From assembly GCA_013297885.1 (NCBI GenBank), contig JAAFIR010000021.1, forward strand, positions 18,447-82,446: a stretch of DNA of 64,000 nt, given 5' to 3'. The position numbers were made by a program, and so were the translations under genes. Below the pieces are notes generated by a model. The model made no database searches, had not been told where the DNA came from, and saw only the letters and a list, made by a program, of their open reading frames with translations. Shown here in pieces: positions 26,922 through 37,281 of the stretch. Numbering within the stretch: position 1 is the stretch's first letter; each line of letters starts with the position of its first letter. Source of the stretch: Leptospirales bacterium. Its GTDB lineage: Bacteria > Spirochaetota > Leptospiria > Leptospirales > Leptospiraceae.

Positions 26922-27603
26922 ATTTATTTATAAAATAAAATGGTGAATATAATATATAAAACATCATTAAACCAATTACTTCCAAACTTATTAAATAAAA
27001 TGGCCATTCACCAAGATAGTCAAGAGCTGAACCTGCTAGTGGTTTTCTCATTGTGTAACCATAATTACTTTTTAAAAGAATATTTGTTATATGAGCAGCT
27101 ACAAAAAAAATTTGTGTATAAAAAAAAGTTTTGATCACTGAATATTTTTTGGGATAAATTTTTAAACCAAATATTAAATATAGTGAAGCAATTACAAGTC
27201 CTGAATGAGCAATAAAAAATATAAAAAAATAAATATGTGGAAAACTTACTTGTAAATCAGGAGTAATCACACCTTGAATTGATCCAGCAAATACCCAAAA
27301 ATAAGACAACTCAGAAAAAGTTTGATTCTTTGTAAAAAGAGCAATTGAAGTTACTATCATAGACCAATTACAAAACTCCATTGGTAAATCGTATCTAATT
27401 TCCCAAAATCCTGAATGAACTCGATAAATATTGTAAGCGATAAAATTTAAAATTAAAATAATACTTAGTGAGAAAGCAATTTTTTTTGGTGTAGAATTAT
27501 GATTATTCTTTGTTGCTATAGCGATAAAAATAAAAGTAAGAAAAATTGTTAATATTAAAATAAATAAATGAAGAAAAGACCAATGAACAAATCTTTCCTC
27601 CAT
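26902..27603 (-). CDS. TIGR02206/YwaF-like membrane protein
   Basis: A 233-residue integral membrane protein with about six to seven helices. Family features are L-P-M-E-F-C-N-W-S near helix 3, then S-E-L-S-Y-F-W-V-F-A-G-S-I-Q-G-V-I-T-P-D-L and F-P-H-I-Y-F-F. This matches the TIGR02206 (YwaF) family, whose function is unknown. It lies 6 bases after the stop-side of the preceding chemoreceptor gene on the same strand. Confidence 0.8.
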   Translation of the reverse strand: MEERFVHWSFLHLFILILTIFLTFIFIAIATKNNHNSTPKKIAFSLSIILILNFIAYNIYRVHSGFWEIRYDLPMEFCNWSMIVTSIALFTKNQTFSELSYFWVFAGSIQGVITPDLQVSFPHIYFFIFFIAHSGLVIASLYLIFGLKIYPKKYSVIKTFFYTQIFFVAAHITNILLKSNYGYTMRKPLAGSALDYLGEWPFYLISLEVIGLMMFYILYSPFYFINKSKSSQL

Positions 27604-27609
27604 TCTAAA

Positions 27610-29403
27610 TTATACTTTAAATACTCCAATTAGTTGGCTTAATTTTTCAGATTGAGAAGCAAGCTCTGAAGTGGAAGCAGCCATTTCTTCTGAAGAAGAA
27701 GCAGTGTTTTGTGCAACAGAATTTACTTGTTCAATTGCATTTGAAATTTCTTTAGAAGAAACTTTCATTTCATTTGTTGCTCTCGAAATGGATTGAGCCA
27801 TTTGTGCTAGAGTTGTAACTGATTTTAAAACTTTTTGACTTCCAGTACTTTGAGATTTTGTTGCATTGGAAATTGAATCAGATAATTGAGCTGCCTCATT
27901 TGATTTGTTTAAAATTTTATTTAATGACTCAACTACTTGACCCACAATTGCTTTTCCATCATTTACTTTTGAAATGCTGTCAGTAATGAGTTCAGCGATT
28001 TCTCTAGTAGCTTTTTGTGATCTAGCAGCTAGTTTAGAAATTTCTTCAGCAACCACTGCAAAACCTCTACCTGATTCACCAGCACGGGCAGCTTCAATAG
28101 CAGCATTTAGTGCAAGTAAATTTGTTTGTTCAGAAATATCATTAATAACATTGATGATGTCTGAAATTTGTTCAGAACTTTCTTCTATCGCAGCCATTCT
28201 TTTAACTGTTTCATTAACTTTAGTTTGACCTTCTTTTGCTTCTTCTAATGCAGATTGAGAACCTTCATTAACGGATTTTGCAGTTTCAGTAATTTGAGTT
28301 ATTGATTTTGAAAGTTCATTCATTGATTTATTTGTTTCGATAACTTCTTTTTCTTGGTCACGAGCAGAATCTGAAACATAAGAAATAGATTCAGAAATTT
28401 CTGTCACAGCTGAAGCAGTTTCTTCAAGTGAAGAAGCTTGGTTTGTTGCTCCATCAGCTAAATTTCTTGAAGTTGCAGAAAGCTCTTCAGCTGAAGATGC
28501 CAAATGATCTGAAGTGTTTCCGATTTGTAGAACAATGTCTTTTAAATTTTTTGATGCACGATTGAGAGCTGTAACCAAGCGGCCTATTTCATCTTTAGAG
28601 TTATTTTCATATGTTGCTGTTAAATCACCATCAGCAAATTTGTTTGCAACTTCTTCTGCATGAATAATTGGAATTGCAATTCTTCTAATCATCATATAAG
28701 TTACCAAAATCATAATTATGAGTGAAATTATATAACCACCCCATAAAACTAATTTTACTTGATTGGAAGTAGCTATGATTGTATTTTTGCTATCACCAAC
28801 ACCCATTGCTATAATTTCAAAAAATTTCTGCGATTTGATTAAAAAGTTTTTATATTTTTTACCCATTTCTGCAAATTTATCTTTTATTTCATTTTCTAAT
28901 TGGTATTTTTTATAGTCAGGTGTATCGTATATAAAAAACTCAGTGTAATTTTTTTCATATAGTAAAGTAGCTAATTGAAACTCTTTCATATCAGTATCAA
29001 AATTATTTAATAGTTCATTAATCTCTTTTTCAGTTGTGTTATCTGTAATACCTTTTTCTTTATACTTTTCACCAATTTCAGCAATGCTCTTTTTTAAATT
29101 ATCAAAATCAGTATTCGAAAGTTTTTCCAAGTCTTTGACTTCGTCTAATTTGCTAAAAATTTCAGTTTTAACTTTTGTGGACATCATCTCTTGAATGGAA
29201 ACTCTTCTTAAATTTAAATGATATTTGAGACTATTCAAATTTGTTTCTATATTTAGAAACATAGAATTTGTAAGAACTGCTTCTGATTCCATTTTAAATA
29301 AACCAGAAGTGCCAAGTAAGGCTATTGCCAAAGATAAAACTTGGAAAATACTCACGGATAAAATAATCTTTAATTTGATACTTAAATCTTTGATTCTTGG
29401 CAT
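27610..29403 (-). CDS. Methyl-accepting chemotaxis protein
   Basis: A 597-residue transmembrane chemoreceptor: first helix about 12-30, an extracytoplasmic four-helix sensor with many charged coils (about 31-205), second helix about 208-236, HAMP (about 238-290), then the signalling hairpin. The tip reads [19 protein letters not shown], the CheA/CheW-binding region. Length and heptads are typical. It ends in L-I-G-V-F-K-V without a CheR-tethering pentapeptide. Confidence 0.93.
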   Translation of the reverse strand: MPRIKDLSIKLKIILSVSIFQVLSLAIALLGTSGLFKMESEAVLTNSMFLNIETNLNSLKYHLNLRRVSIQEMMSTKVKTEIFSKLDEVKDLEKLSNTDFDNLKKSIAEIGEKYKEKGITDNTTEKEINELLNNFDTDMKEFQLATLLYEKNYTEFFIYDTPDYKKYQLENEIKDKFAEMGKKYKNFLIKSQKFFEIIAMGVGDSKNTIIATSNQVKLVLWGGYIISLIIMILVTYMMIRRIAIPIIHAEEVANKFADGDLTATYENNSKDEIGRLVTALNRASKNLKDIVLQIGNTSDHLASSAEELSATSRNLADGATNQASSLEETASAVTEISESISYVSDSARDQEKEVIETNKSMNELSKSITQITETAKSVNEGSQSALEEAKEGQTKVNETVKRMAAIEESSEQISDIINVINDISEQTNLLALNAAIEAARAGESGRGFAVVAEEISKLAARSQKATREIAELITDSISKVNDGKAIVGQVVESLNKILNKSNEAAQLSDSISNATKSQSTGSQKVLKSVTTLAQMAQSISRATNEMKVSSKEISNAIEQVNSVAQNTASSSEEMAASTSELASQSEKLSQLIGVFKV

Positions 29404-29510
29404 ATAATTAATATCGAACCTTATATAATTAAAATTGAAACTAAATGTTCTAATTCAATTTAGATTTGAGGACTTAATTGTAAAGTAGGATTTAGATAGA
29501 TTTAGAAAAT

Positions 29511-31838
29511 TTAAGTTCTTCTAAAAACAGCAATTTTTTGCCAAATTGGTAATTTTTCTTTTAACTCAATTAAGTTAATTGGTTTAAGAATCAAGTCTGT
29601 AAATCCATTTTTTAGTATCTTTTCTTTTGAAGTATCAACTAAATCTGCAGTAAAAGCTACAATAACAGGTTTTCTATTGATCATTCTATCAGAAAGAATT
29701 TTTTCAGTTACTTTATACCCATCTATATTTGGCATATGTAAATCCATCAAAATTAAATCATATACTTTAAGCTTTAATAAATCTAAGGCGATATAACCAT
29801 TTTCAGCTAAATTAATTTTATAACCTAATTTTTTAAAAACTCCTTTAGCAACTTCTAAATTGATTTGGTTATCATCAACAACCAAAATATTCATTGGAAA
29901 TTCTATCGCAAAATCTGAGTTTAATTCAATATTCCTTGCTTTTTCTAAAATCTCTATGGAGATTTTCATTTGTAATTGAACAGTAATTTTTGTTCCAAAA
30001 TTTAACTTACTTTCAAGAGTGATGTTTCCATTCATCAATTCTATTAGTCTTTTAGTGATATTTAAACCAAGTCCAGAACCACCAAATTGTCTAGTAATGC
30101 TTGTATCAACTTGTGAAAATGGCTGAAACAAAGTAGCTATTTTATCTTCAGGAATTCCAATTCCACTATCTTCAATAATAATTTTAATAAACTGAAAATC
30201 ATGAGCAAGAGCAGTTTGTTGAAGTTTTAATTTGACAGAGCCCTTTTTAGTAAATTTAATAGCATTACCTACTAAATTAAATAAAATTTGTTTAAGCCTT
30301 GTTTCATCAAAATAAACAATTGGATTTATATTTTCATCAAATTCTAAATCTAATTCTATGAATTTTGCTTTAGCTTTGGGTTTTAATAATTCTACTACTT
30401 CATCAAAAATTTTTTTTAAATCAATTGTGATAGTTTCGAATTCCATTTTACCTGAATCAATTTTGGAAATATCTAAAACATCGTTGATAATTCCAAGTAA
30501 AGAATTTGCTGAACTTCCAATTATTTCAGAATATTTTTTTTGTTCTTGGTTCAATTCTGTTGTGAGAAGAAGATTTGACATACCAACAATTCCATTCATT
30601 GGTGTTCTAATTTCATGACTCATTGTTGCGATAAAACTACTTTTTGCTTTATTGATTTCTTCTTGTTCCAAATAATCTTTTGTTAAATTTTTTATAGTTT
30701 CAATTAAACTAAGAGAAGAAAAAACTAAAAATAAAGTTGAAGTAAAATTTACGATTATCAAAGTAAATAAATTTGTTTCAATAATTCCTTTAACTCTTAA
30801 CAAAAAAATTAATATTCCAAAAATTGTAAAAAACAGACTCACTGAAAAATAAATATATTTCATTTCGTATTTGAAAGAGATGTAAAGAGAAAGTACAAAG
30901 CCATAAACAAGAAGAAAAGGAGCGAAGATTTGAGCAAGAATCACTAGTTCTTGGTAATAAGTTTTTTCAAAAAAAGAGTAACTTCCTATAACTAAAAGAA
31001 AAATAGAAATGTATTTAATAAAGTGGAAATTGAATTTAGAATATTTTTTAAATTTCAAATATCGGTTGAAATAAATTGCTAAAAATCCATAAGAAAAAAA
31101 ACCAGATAATTGATTTAAAGCTAGATTTAGTTCAGGATATTCAGGCCAGATAAATTGGAATCCAATTCCAGTTTGAACAACTTGAAATAAACAAAATAAA
31201 AAAATTACTATTGTTAATATCAAAAAATTTAATTCTTTTAATGAAAAAAAATAAAATAAATTGTATAAAATGAATAATAATGAAATTCCAAATGAAGCAA
31301 AAAAAAGAGAATATTCTAAATAATCATTTTCATGAAATTTTTCTCTCTCATACAAACATATTGGAAGATTCATTGTTGTTTTAGTTCTGACTTTGAAAAA
31401 AATTTGAACTTTTTCATTTTTGTTTATCATTATTGGAAAAACTAATTTACGATTCATAATTTTTCTTTCAGAAAAATTTTTATAAATTCCAAGGTTTTCA
31501 GTTTCAATTTTTGTATTTTCTCGAATTAAATAAAAATCGATTCTTTCAATTAAAGGGAATTGAAATTCTAAAAACCAACCATTAAATTCTGTATTATTTT
31601 CAATATTAGCTTTAAACCAAAAAGAATTTTTTTGTAATCCAAAATTGATTTTTTTTCCACTATTTTTTTTCCATAACTCAGGACTAATTTTTTGAATAGA
31701 AGATATGTCTTTTTGATTAGTTTCATCTTCAATAAAATATATATGCGAATTTATTTCATGATTTTCAAGTTTGTTTAAAATAAAAAAATCATTTGCACTT
31801 AAATTAAAACTGATAAATAAAAAAAATAACCTTAGCAT
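29511..31838 (-). CDS. 7TM-DISM hybrid histidine kinase 1
   Basis: A 775-residue membrane kinase. I chose the ATG at 31838 (GGGAA upstream, immediate signal peptide [15 protein letters not shown]), which makes it exactly as long as its neighbour paralogue. Order: 7TMR-DISMED2 extracytoplasmic domain (about 25-165), seven helices (about 175-370), HisKA with H in [11 protein letters not shown] (about 407), HATPase with N-L-V-G-N-A-I-K-F and G-G-S-G-L-G-L, and a receiver with Asp in L-M-D-L-H-M-P (about 698). All catalytic residues are present. The cognate output is unknown. Confidence 0.93.
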   Translation of the reverse strand: MLRLFFLFISFNLSANDFFILNKLENHEINSHIYFIEDETNQKDISSIQKISPELWKKNSGKKINFGLQKNSFWFKANIENNTEFNGWFLEFQFPLIERIDFYLIRENTKIETENLGIYKNFSERKIMNRKLVFPIMINKNEKVQIFFKVRTKTTMNLPICLYEREKFHENDYLEYSLFFASFGISLLFILYNLFYFFSLKELNFLILTIVIFLFCLFQVVQTGIGFQFIWPEYPELNLALNQLSGFFSYGFLAIYFNRYLKFKKYSKFNFHFIKYISIFLLVIGSYSFFEKTYYQELVILAQIFAPFLLVYGFVLSLYISFKYEMKYIYFSVSLFFTIFGILIFLLRVKGIIETNLFTLIIVNFTSTLFLVFSSLSLIETIKNLTKDYLEQEEINKAKSSFIATMSHEIRTPMNGIVGMSNLLLTTELNQEQKKYSEIIGSSANSLLGIINDVLDISKIDSGKMEFETITIDLKKIFDEVVELLKPKAKAKFIELDLEFDENINPIVYFDETRLKQILFNLVGNAIKFTKKGSVKLKLQQTALAHDFQFIKIIIEDSGIGIPEDKIATLFQPFSQVDTSITRQFGGSGLGLNITKRLIELMNGNITLESKLNFGTKITVQLQMKISIEILEKARNIELNSDFAIEFPMNILVVDDNQINLEVAKGVFKKLGYKINLAENGYIALDLLKLKVYDLILMDLHMPNIDGYKVTEKILSDRMINRKPVIVAFTADLVDTSKEKILKNGFTDLILKPINLIELKEKLPIWQKIAVFRRT

Positions 31839-32025
31839 AAATTCCCGATTTAAATATTTACTAATTTTAACAAATACTGTCAATTGGAATTAATCTAATA
31901 AAACTAAATCTTTTAGGCAAATAGTATTTATTAAAGTAAAAAAAGAAACAAATTTTAATTTTGTATTTCTTAATCCTGCAATAAAATCTTTAAGTTAAAA
32001 TTGATTTCACTTACTATTAATTTTT

Positions 32026-34353
32026 TTAAATATTTTTGTTTGCTTTTTTATGCCAAATTGGTAATTTTTCTTTTAGCTCATTTAAATTTATAGGTTTCAA
32101 AATTAAATCTTCAAAACCTACTTTTAATAAATTATCTTTTGAAGCATCAACTAAATCAGCAGTAAAAGCGATTATAACTGGCTTTTTTTTGAGAATTGGA
32201 TTTCTCATAATTTTTTCTGTAGCTTCATACCCATCCATTTCAGGCATATGTAAATCCATTAAAATTAAATCATAAACTTTAAGTTTTAAAAGTTCTAGAA
32301 CGATTAAACCAGTATCTGCAGTATGAATTTGAAATCCGAGTTTATGAAATATTCCTTTTGCAACTTCTAAATTAATTTGGTTATCATCAACTACCAAAAT
32401 GCTCATAGGGAACTCTTTTGCAAAATCTGAATTTAGCATTAAGACTTTTTCACTGTCAATTTTTTCTTTTGAAATTTTCATTTGCAAAAGAATAGTAATC
32501 TTTGTCCCAAAATTTAATTCACTACTGAGTTCAATACTTCCTTTCATTAATTTAATAATTTTTTTTGTAATAGCTAAACCAAGTCCTGAACCACCAAAAT
32601 TTCTAGTTATACTTGAATCAACTTGTGAAAAAGGTTGGAACAAACTGTCTATTTTATCTTCAGGAATTCCAATACCAGTATCTTCAATTAAAATTTTTAT
32701 ATATTGAAAATCATTTATTTGGTCTAATAATTCTATTTTTAATTTTACAAAACCTTTTTTTGTAAATTTGATAGAATTTCCAACTAGATTAAATAAAATT
32801 TGTTTGAGTCTTGTTTCATCAAAATAAACACTTGGATTTATTTTTTCATCAAACTCTAATTTTAAATCTAAAAATTTTTGATAAGTTCTGGGTTTTAATA
32901 ATTCAATTACTTCAAGAAAAATTTTTTTTAAATCAATAGTTCTTGATTCAAATTCCATTTTACCAGAATCAATTTTAGAAATATCTAAAACATCATTGAT
33001 AATTCCTAATAATGAATTTGCAGAACTTCCAATTATTTCTGAATACTTTTTTTGTTCAGGATTTAATTCTGTTGTTAACAGTAAATTTGACATTCCAATA
33101 ATACCATTCATTGGAGTTCTTATTTCATGACTCATCATCGCAATAAAACTACTTTTTGATTTATTGACTTCTTCTTGTTCGGAATTTTGTTTTTCTAAAG
33201 TTTTAATAGTTTCAATTAAACTAAGTGAAGAAAAAATTAAAAATAAAATTGAGGCAAAATTTACAAGAGTCAGTGTATAAAGGCTTGATTCAATGATCCC
33301 TTTTGTTCTAAGTAAAAAAATAATAAGTCCAATCATTGTAAAAAAAAGACTAGCTGAGAAATAAATATATTTAATTTCAAATTTGAATGAAACATAAATT
33401 GAAACTGTTAATAAATAAGTTAAGAAACTTGCCGCAATAATTTGTGCTCCAAAAGCTAATTCTTGGTAGAATATTTTATCAAAAAAAGAATAAAATCCAA
33501 TAATTAAAAGAATGTGAATTATAAACTTAATAATTCGAAAATTTAAAATTGAATAGCTTTTAATATTCAAATATTGATTCACATACAAACCTAAAAATCC
33601 ATAAGAATAAAAAATTGAAAATAGATTCAGGCTTAGATTCATTTCTGGGTGATCCATCCAGATAAACTGAAAACCAATACCTGTTTGAATAATTTGAAAT
33701 AAAATAAAGAAAAAAACGACTAAAACTAAAATTAGAAAACTCAATCTTTTTAATAAGATAAAATAAAATAAATTATAAAAAATAAATAAAAATGCTACAC
33801 TAAATAAAGAAAAAAGGAGTGAATATTCTAAATAATCATTTTCATGAAAGAATTCCTTTTCAACTAAATGAATAGGAATATTCATAATCGTTTTAGTTTT
33901 AACTTTAAAAAAGATTTGAACTTTTTCGTTTTGGTGAAGATGGAATAAATAAATCAATTTTCTATTTTTAACTTTTCTTTCTGAAAATTTTTTAAAAGTT
34001 CCCATACTTTCAGTTTCAATTTTAGAATTTTCTCGAATCAAATAAATATCGATTCTTTCTAATAAAGGAAACTGAAATTCCAAAAGCCAATCTTTAAATT
34101 CTGTATAATTTTGAATTTCAGTTTTAAACCAAAAAGAATTTTTTTGTAATCCAAAATTTATTTTTTTTCCATTATTTTTAATCCACAGTTCTTGGTCTAT
34201 TTTTTGCATTTCAAGAATAGTTTTTTCATTTGTTGAATCTTCTAAATAATAGATATATGAATTGATTTCAGAATTTTCTAGTTTGTTAAGATAAAATAAA
34301 TCACTTCCCTGAATTGAAAAACTAACTAATAAAAAAAATAATATCTGAAGCAT
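32026..34353 (-). CDS. 7TM-DISM hybrid histidine kinase 2 (tandem paralogue)
   Basis: A 775-residue protein collinear with the downstream kinase at 29511-31838, from signal peptide to receiver, with strong identity in the sensor (N-S-F-W-F-K and [13 protein letters not shown]) and near-identity around [20 protein letters not shown]. All HK and receiver residues are intact. The start has AAGGA upstream. It looks like a tandem duplication; the sensor N-termini are more diverged than the kinase cores, suggesting different ligands. Confidence 0.93.
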   Translation of the reverse strand: MLQILFFLLVSFSIQGSDLFYLNKLENSEINSYIYYLEDSTNEKTILEMQKIDQELWIKNNGKKINFGLQKNSFWFKTEIQNYTEFKDWLLEFQFPLLERIDIYLIRENSKIETESMGTFKKFSERKVKNRKLIYLFHLHQNEKVQIFFKVKTKTIMNIPIHLVEKEFFHENDYLEYSLLFSLFSVAFLFIFYNLFYFILLKRLSFLILVLVVFFFILFQIIQTGIGFQFIWMDHPEMNLSLNLFSIFYSYGFLGLYVNQYLNIKSYSILNFRIIKFIIHILLIIGFYSFFDKIFYQELAFGAQIIAASFLTYLLTVSIYVSFKFEIKYIYFSASLFFTMIGLIIFLLRTKGIIESSLYTLTLVNFASILFLIFSSLSLIETIKTLEKQNSEQEEVNKSKSSFIAMMSHEIRTPMNGIIGMSNLLLTTELNPEQKKYSEIIGSSANSLLGIINDVLDISKIDSGKMEFESRTIDLKKIFLEVIELLKPRTYQKFLDLKLEFDEKINPSVYFDETRLKQILFNLVGNSIKFTKKGFVKLKIELLDQINDFQYIKILIEDTGIGIPEDKIDSLFQPFSQVDSSITRNFGGSGLGLAITKKIIKLMKGSIELSSELNFGTKITILLQMKISKEKIDSEKVLMLNSDFAKEFPMSILVVDDNQINLEVAKGIFHKLGFQIHTADTGLIVLELLKLKVYDLILMDLHMPEMDGYEATEKIMRNPILKKKPVIIAFTADLVDASKDNLLKVGFEDLILKPINLNELKEKLPIWHKKANKNI

Positions 34354-34453
34354 TTAAATCCTTATAAAAAAATTAAAATATTGACTAATCCTGAAAGAAG
34401 AAATAATTTTGTAAAGAGCAATTTCTTTTATTTTGCTTATTTAATCAATCTAG

Positions 34454-34476
34454 AATATGATATATATCATTATCAT
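34454..34476. promoter_or_regulatory. Fur-like palindromic operator candidate
   Basis: It contains the 14-base perfect palindrome ATGATATATATCAT (34457-34470). On the minus strand, GATAATGATATATATCATA matches about 14 of 19 positions of the classical Fur box. It lies about 100 bases upstream of the hybrid kinase 2 start. In such AT-rich DNA chance matches are likely, so this is weak. Confidence 0.25.
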
Positions 34477-34565
34477 TTTTTTTACTATGGTAAATAAAAA
34501 GAAATCTCTGAACTTAGAAAAATTTTTTAAAACAGTTATAGTTACTAAAATAAATTACCAAATTA

Positions 34566-35093
34566 CTAATTTTTAAATCTGTTTGTTTTTTTATAAAACC
34601 TTGATAGTTCTAATAATTCTTTTTCTTTTTTGTTCCATATATTATTTTTTTCATCTTCATCTTTACCTATCCAATGAATTAGTTTTTCATTTTTAAAATA
34701 GTATCTATCTTCATCTGTCTTAATTTCTCTTTTACATGAAACCCAATTATAGGAATAAATAAAAATTAGTTTTTGATTTTTATATGTTAATTCATTTACT
34801 AAACCAGCACAATCACCAACCAAATCTCCTGTAATTTGAATAATTTGATTTTTATAAGTATAATAATAAATATCTTCTTCAAAGAAATCTTGATTTTCTT
34901 TTTCAGAATTATGTTTGTATCTAATTTTAGTTTGTTTATACTTGTTTAAATTTTTCTGAACAAAATTATATTCGTTTCTAATTTCAGTTATAATTTTTGG
35001 ATCAAATATTTTAGTTTTTTCTTCAGGAATAATATTTGTAAAAATTAAAATATAAATAAAATAAATCAATGGCATTTTTTTAAATTTAATCAT
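34566..35093 (-). CDS. Exported protein of unknown function
   Basis: A 175-residue protein with a hydrophobic N-terminus (P-L-I-Y-F-I-Y-I-L-I-F-T-N-I-I) that fits a signal peptide; the true start may be the second methionine (residue 7). The mature part is rich in Lys, Glu and aromatic residues, with Y-Y-T-Y-K-N-Q and an internal C-A-G. No family recognised. Monocistronic, upstream of the kinase pair. Confidence 0.55.
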   Translation of the reverse strand: MIKFKKMPLIYFIYILIFTNIIPEEKTKIFDPKIITEIRNEYNFVQKNLNKYKQTKIRYKHNSEKENQDFFEEDIYYYTYKNQIIQITGDLVGDCAGLVNELTYKNQKLIFIYSYNWVSCKREIKTDEDRYYFKNEKLIHWIGKDEDEKNNIWNKKEKELLELSRFYKKTNRFKN

Positions 35094-35360
35094 CTTATAT
35101 AATCAAAAAAATCTGAGTCAATAAGGATAGGAGTTTTTGTTTTATATAAAATTTTAATTTTTTTTGAATTATTTACTTTTTTTACTAATTGAATATATTT
35201 ACAATTTCCATAAAACTGGAAAATTTTTAAAAAAAAATAATGCAGTTATAATTCATAATTTAAAGATTTATTAAAAAGTAATTTTCTTATTCCTGCTTGA
35301 ACATTTTACTAGATAAAATAATTTATACAAATACCAGATTGAGTAGAGGTTAATCAAACG

Positions 35361-35627
35361 ATGAAAGAAATAATAGAATTCAGAATATTTGAAGATTATT
35401 ATCATTTGTTATCAAAACCGAACAATGCACTATTTAATGGGGCTGTCTATGTTATCAAAGTTGAAAAGGGAGACCGAATATTTGAAGAAATAAAACAGCT
35501 AAGTTTAGATGTCAAACTAGGGTTGTTACGACCAGAGCCAATTTACTTTTGTTCACAGGCTTTTAGAAAAATGGTAGAAGATGAAAAGTTATGCGGATTT
35601 GAATTTGAAATTGCAAATATTGAATGA
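35361..35627 (+). CDS. Small protein of unknown function
   Basis: An 88-residue protein with no signal peptide or membrane segment. It has a balanced composition (V-Y-V-I-K-V-E-K-G-D-R-I-F-E-E-I-K-Q-L) and looks like a compact alpha/beta fold. An AGAGG-like sequence precedes the ATG at a longish spacing. Its base composition is slightly less AT-rich than its surroundings. Isolated between AT-rich gaps; no family recognised. Confidence 0.55.
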   Translation: MKEIIEFRIFEDYYHLLSKPNNALFNGAVYVIKVEKGDRIFEEIKQLSLDVKLGLLRPEPIYFCSQAFRKMVEDEKLCGFEFEIANIE

Positions 35628-35753
35628 TTACTTAACATATTATTTTACATTTATTAACTAAGTTTCATAACTCAAAAAAATTAAATCACTATGAAAAATT
35701 GAATCTAAATTTGGATTGAAAGACTAAGAAAGCTAAAAACTATATTTTTTAGA

Positions 35754-36251
35754 ATGAAATTTGATGAAATTTTTACTAAACAAAAAAATTTTTTTTTGGT
35801 TTGCTTTATTTTATTTTATTGTAATTCAAATCAAAAAAAAACAGAAGTTCTTGAAAATCCGATTGAGAAAATTGCAATCAGCTTTTCAAAAAAAATTGAT
35901 AAAGAAAATGAAAGACTAATTGTTTTAAACTTCACTGATTCAAATGGAAAAAGCCAAGATGTTGGAAATATTTTTTCAGAAAAATTAACTACTGAACTGG
36001 TTAAAAAAGGAAAATTTACTATTTTAGATAGATTTACTTACCAAAAAAAATTAAAAGAGATCGATTTAAATTTAAGTCCCACTTCAGATTTAGGAGAACT
36101 TAGAAAAGTGTCAGATGTTTTAAATTTAAAATATGTAGTCACAGGAATTTTAACTCGTTACCAATCTGGTTATGGAATAAACGCTAGATTAATTGATCCA
36201 AAAACTGGATTAATTATTTCAGCTGAAGAGGCTTTTTATGCGTCTGAATAA
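35754..36251 (+). CDS. FlgO-like lipoprotein
   Basis: A 165-residue putative lipoprotein (lipobox F-I-L-F-Y-C at about 23). The mature domain resembles FlgO/CsgG-type proteins: I-V-L-N-F-T-D followed by F-S-E-K-L-T-T-E-L-V-K-K-G-K-F-T-I-L-D-R, then L-K-Y-V-V-T-G-I-L and a C-terminal N-A-R-L-I-D-P-K-T-G-L-I. Such proteins sit in the outer membrane or periplasm. Its stop overlaps by 14 bases the long open frame that leads into the TPR protein. Confidence 0.75.
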   Translation: MKFDEIFTKQKNFFLVCFILFYCNSNQKKTEVLENPIEKIAISFSKKIDKENERLIVLNFTDSNGKSQDVGNIFSEKLTTELVKKGKFTILDRFTYQKKLKEIDLNLSPTSDLGELRKVSDVLNLKYVVTGILTRYQSGYGINARLIDPKTGLIISAEEAFYASE

Positions 36252-37281
36252 GTTTTTAATTTGCAAACTAAATTATTTTAAGTTATTTTTATGTGCGAGT
36301 TTTTGCAAAGCAAAAATCAGGCTCTCAGCTCTTGTCAAAAATTTGCTTTTGCAAATTTTTGACACCGCCTCGATCCTTCTCGCTAGTATATCAAAAATCA
36401 AATTCTTAACTATAAGTTTTTACTCTAAACAGTTTTCTGATTACTCTGTAATCAGTCCTCTGCAAGCGTTAGTGATTGAAGAGATGCGTCAGCAGTCGTT
36501 TAGTAGCGTGGGATTTCAATCCCACGAAGATAAACGACCGAAGCAGCGTAATCGCTGCGAAGTCTCGGAAAGCACGACTTTCTTTTGCAAAAAGAAAGGA
36601 ACGCCCATATTTTTATGCTTATTATTTTCGTTTAACACTGCTTATGCGATTGATTTAGATCCAGATGGAAAACCAATCAAAGAAGGTATCGAAAGATATT
36701 CATATAACGACTTTCAAGGTGCATTAGAAAATTTTTCTGAAGCTGAAAAAAATTTTAAAGAGGATGCAAGGATTAATTTTAACAAAGGAACAGCTTATTA
36801 TAAATTAAACGATTTTGAAAATGCAAAAAAATCATTTGAAAAATCTATATCAACTGAAGATAAAAATTTAAAAGCAAATTCATTTTACAATTTAGGTAAC
36901 ACATACTCAAAGTTAAACGATAAAAAAAATGCAATTAAATCTTATATGAATGCACTAAATGAAAATCCTAATTTAAGTGAAGCTAGAAAAAACATTGAAT
37001 TACTAAATAAAGAAGAAGACAAAGACAAAAAAAAAGATAAACAAGACGATAAAGACCAAGAACAGAATAAAGACAAAAACCAAAATGAAAAAAGTAAAGA
37101 CCAAAAGAAAAAACAAAATAAAAATGGAGAAGACGACAAGTCAGATAAAAATCAAACTCCTGAAAATAAAGGTCTAACAAAAGAAGAAGCTGAAAAAATT
37201 TTAGAACAATTAGGTAAAGATAAAATCAACAGAAAAAAAACAGACCAGGGAAGAAATGAAAGTAGTGAAATTTTTTGGTAG
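36238..37281 (+). CDS. TPR protein (BatC/BatE-like) with repeat-derived 5' extension
   Basis: The frame is open for 347 codons, but only the part from about 36607 looks like a native protein. There, I-F-L-C-L-L-F-S-F-N-T-A-Y-A forms a signal peptide. It is followed by three TPR units (about 36690-36990) and a Lys/Asp/Glu/Gln-rich C-terminal tail. The preceding 125 codons run through two hairpin repeats (36293-36383 and 36466-36606). No ATG, GTG or TTG lies in frame between 36511 and the signal peptide; the nearest in-frame starts are ATG 36484 and GTG 36508. An AAGGA lies just before an in-frame ATA at 36607. The start is therefore unresolved. It overlaps batD by 26 bases. Confidence 0.65.
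   Translation: MRLNKFLICKLNYFKLFLCASFCKAKIRLSALVKNLLLQIFDTASILLASISKIKFLTISFYSKQFSDYSVISPLQALVIEEMRQQSFSSVGFQSHEDKRPKQRNRCEVSESTTFFCKKKGTPIFLCLLFSFNTAYAIDLDPDGKPIKEGIERYSYNDFQGALENFSEAEKNFKEDARINFNKGTAYYKLNDFENAKKSFEKSISTEDKNLKANSFYNLGNTYSKLNDKKNAIKSYMNALNENPNLSEARKNIELLNKEEDKDKKKDKQDDKDQEQNKDKNQNEKSKDQKKKQNKNGEDDKSDKNQTPENKGLTKEEAEKILEQLGKDKINRKKTDQGRNESSEIFW
36293..36383 (+). repeat. Composite hairpin repeat, copy D
   Basis: A short copy: TGCGAG, stem 1 of 7 bp (TTTTTGC/GCAAAAA, 3-base loop), ATCAGGCTCTCAGCTCTT, stem 2 of 13 bp (GTCAAAAATTTGC/GCAAATTTTTGAC, TTTT loop), end CGCCTCGATCCTTCTCGC. It lies inside the open frame between the FlgO-like and TPR coding parts. Confidence 0.8.
36466..36606 (-). 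repeat. Composite hairpin repeat, copy E (reverse)
   Basis: Read on the minus strand: GGGCGTTC, stem 1 of 9 bp (CTTTCTTTT/AAAAGAAAG, 36579-36599 region), TGCTTTCCGAGAC, hairpins GCAGCGTAATCGCTGC and GTGGGATTTCAATCCCAC, end CTTCAATCACTAACGC. Its GGGCG end abuts the codons of the TPR protein's signal peptide. Confidence 0.8.

Noticed and set aside
36942..37180. Two minus-strand frames opposite the TPR gene's tail
   Set aside because: Ser/Phe/Leu-rich shadows of the Lys/Asp-rich plus-strand tail.
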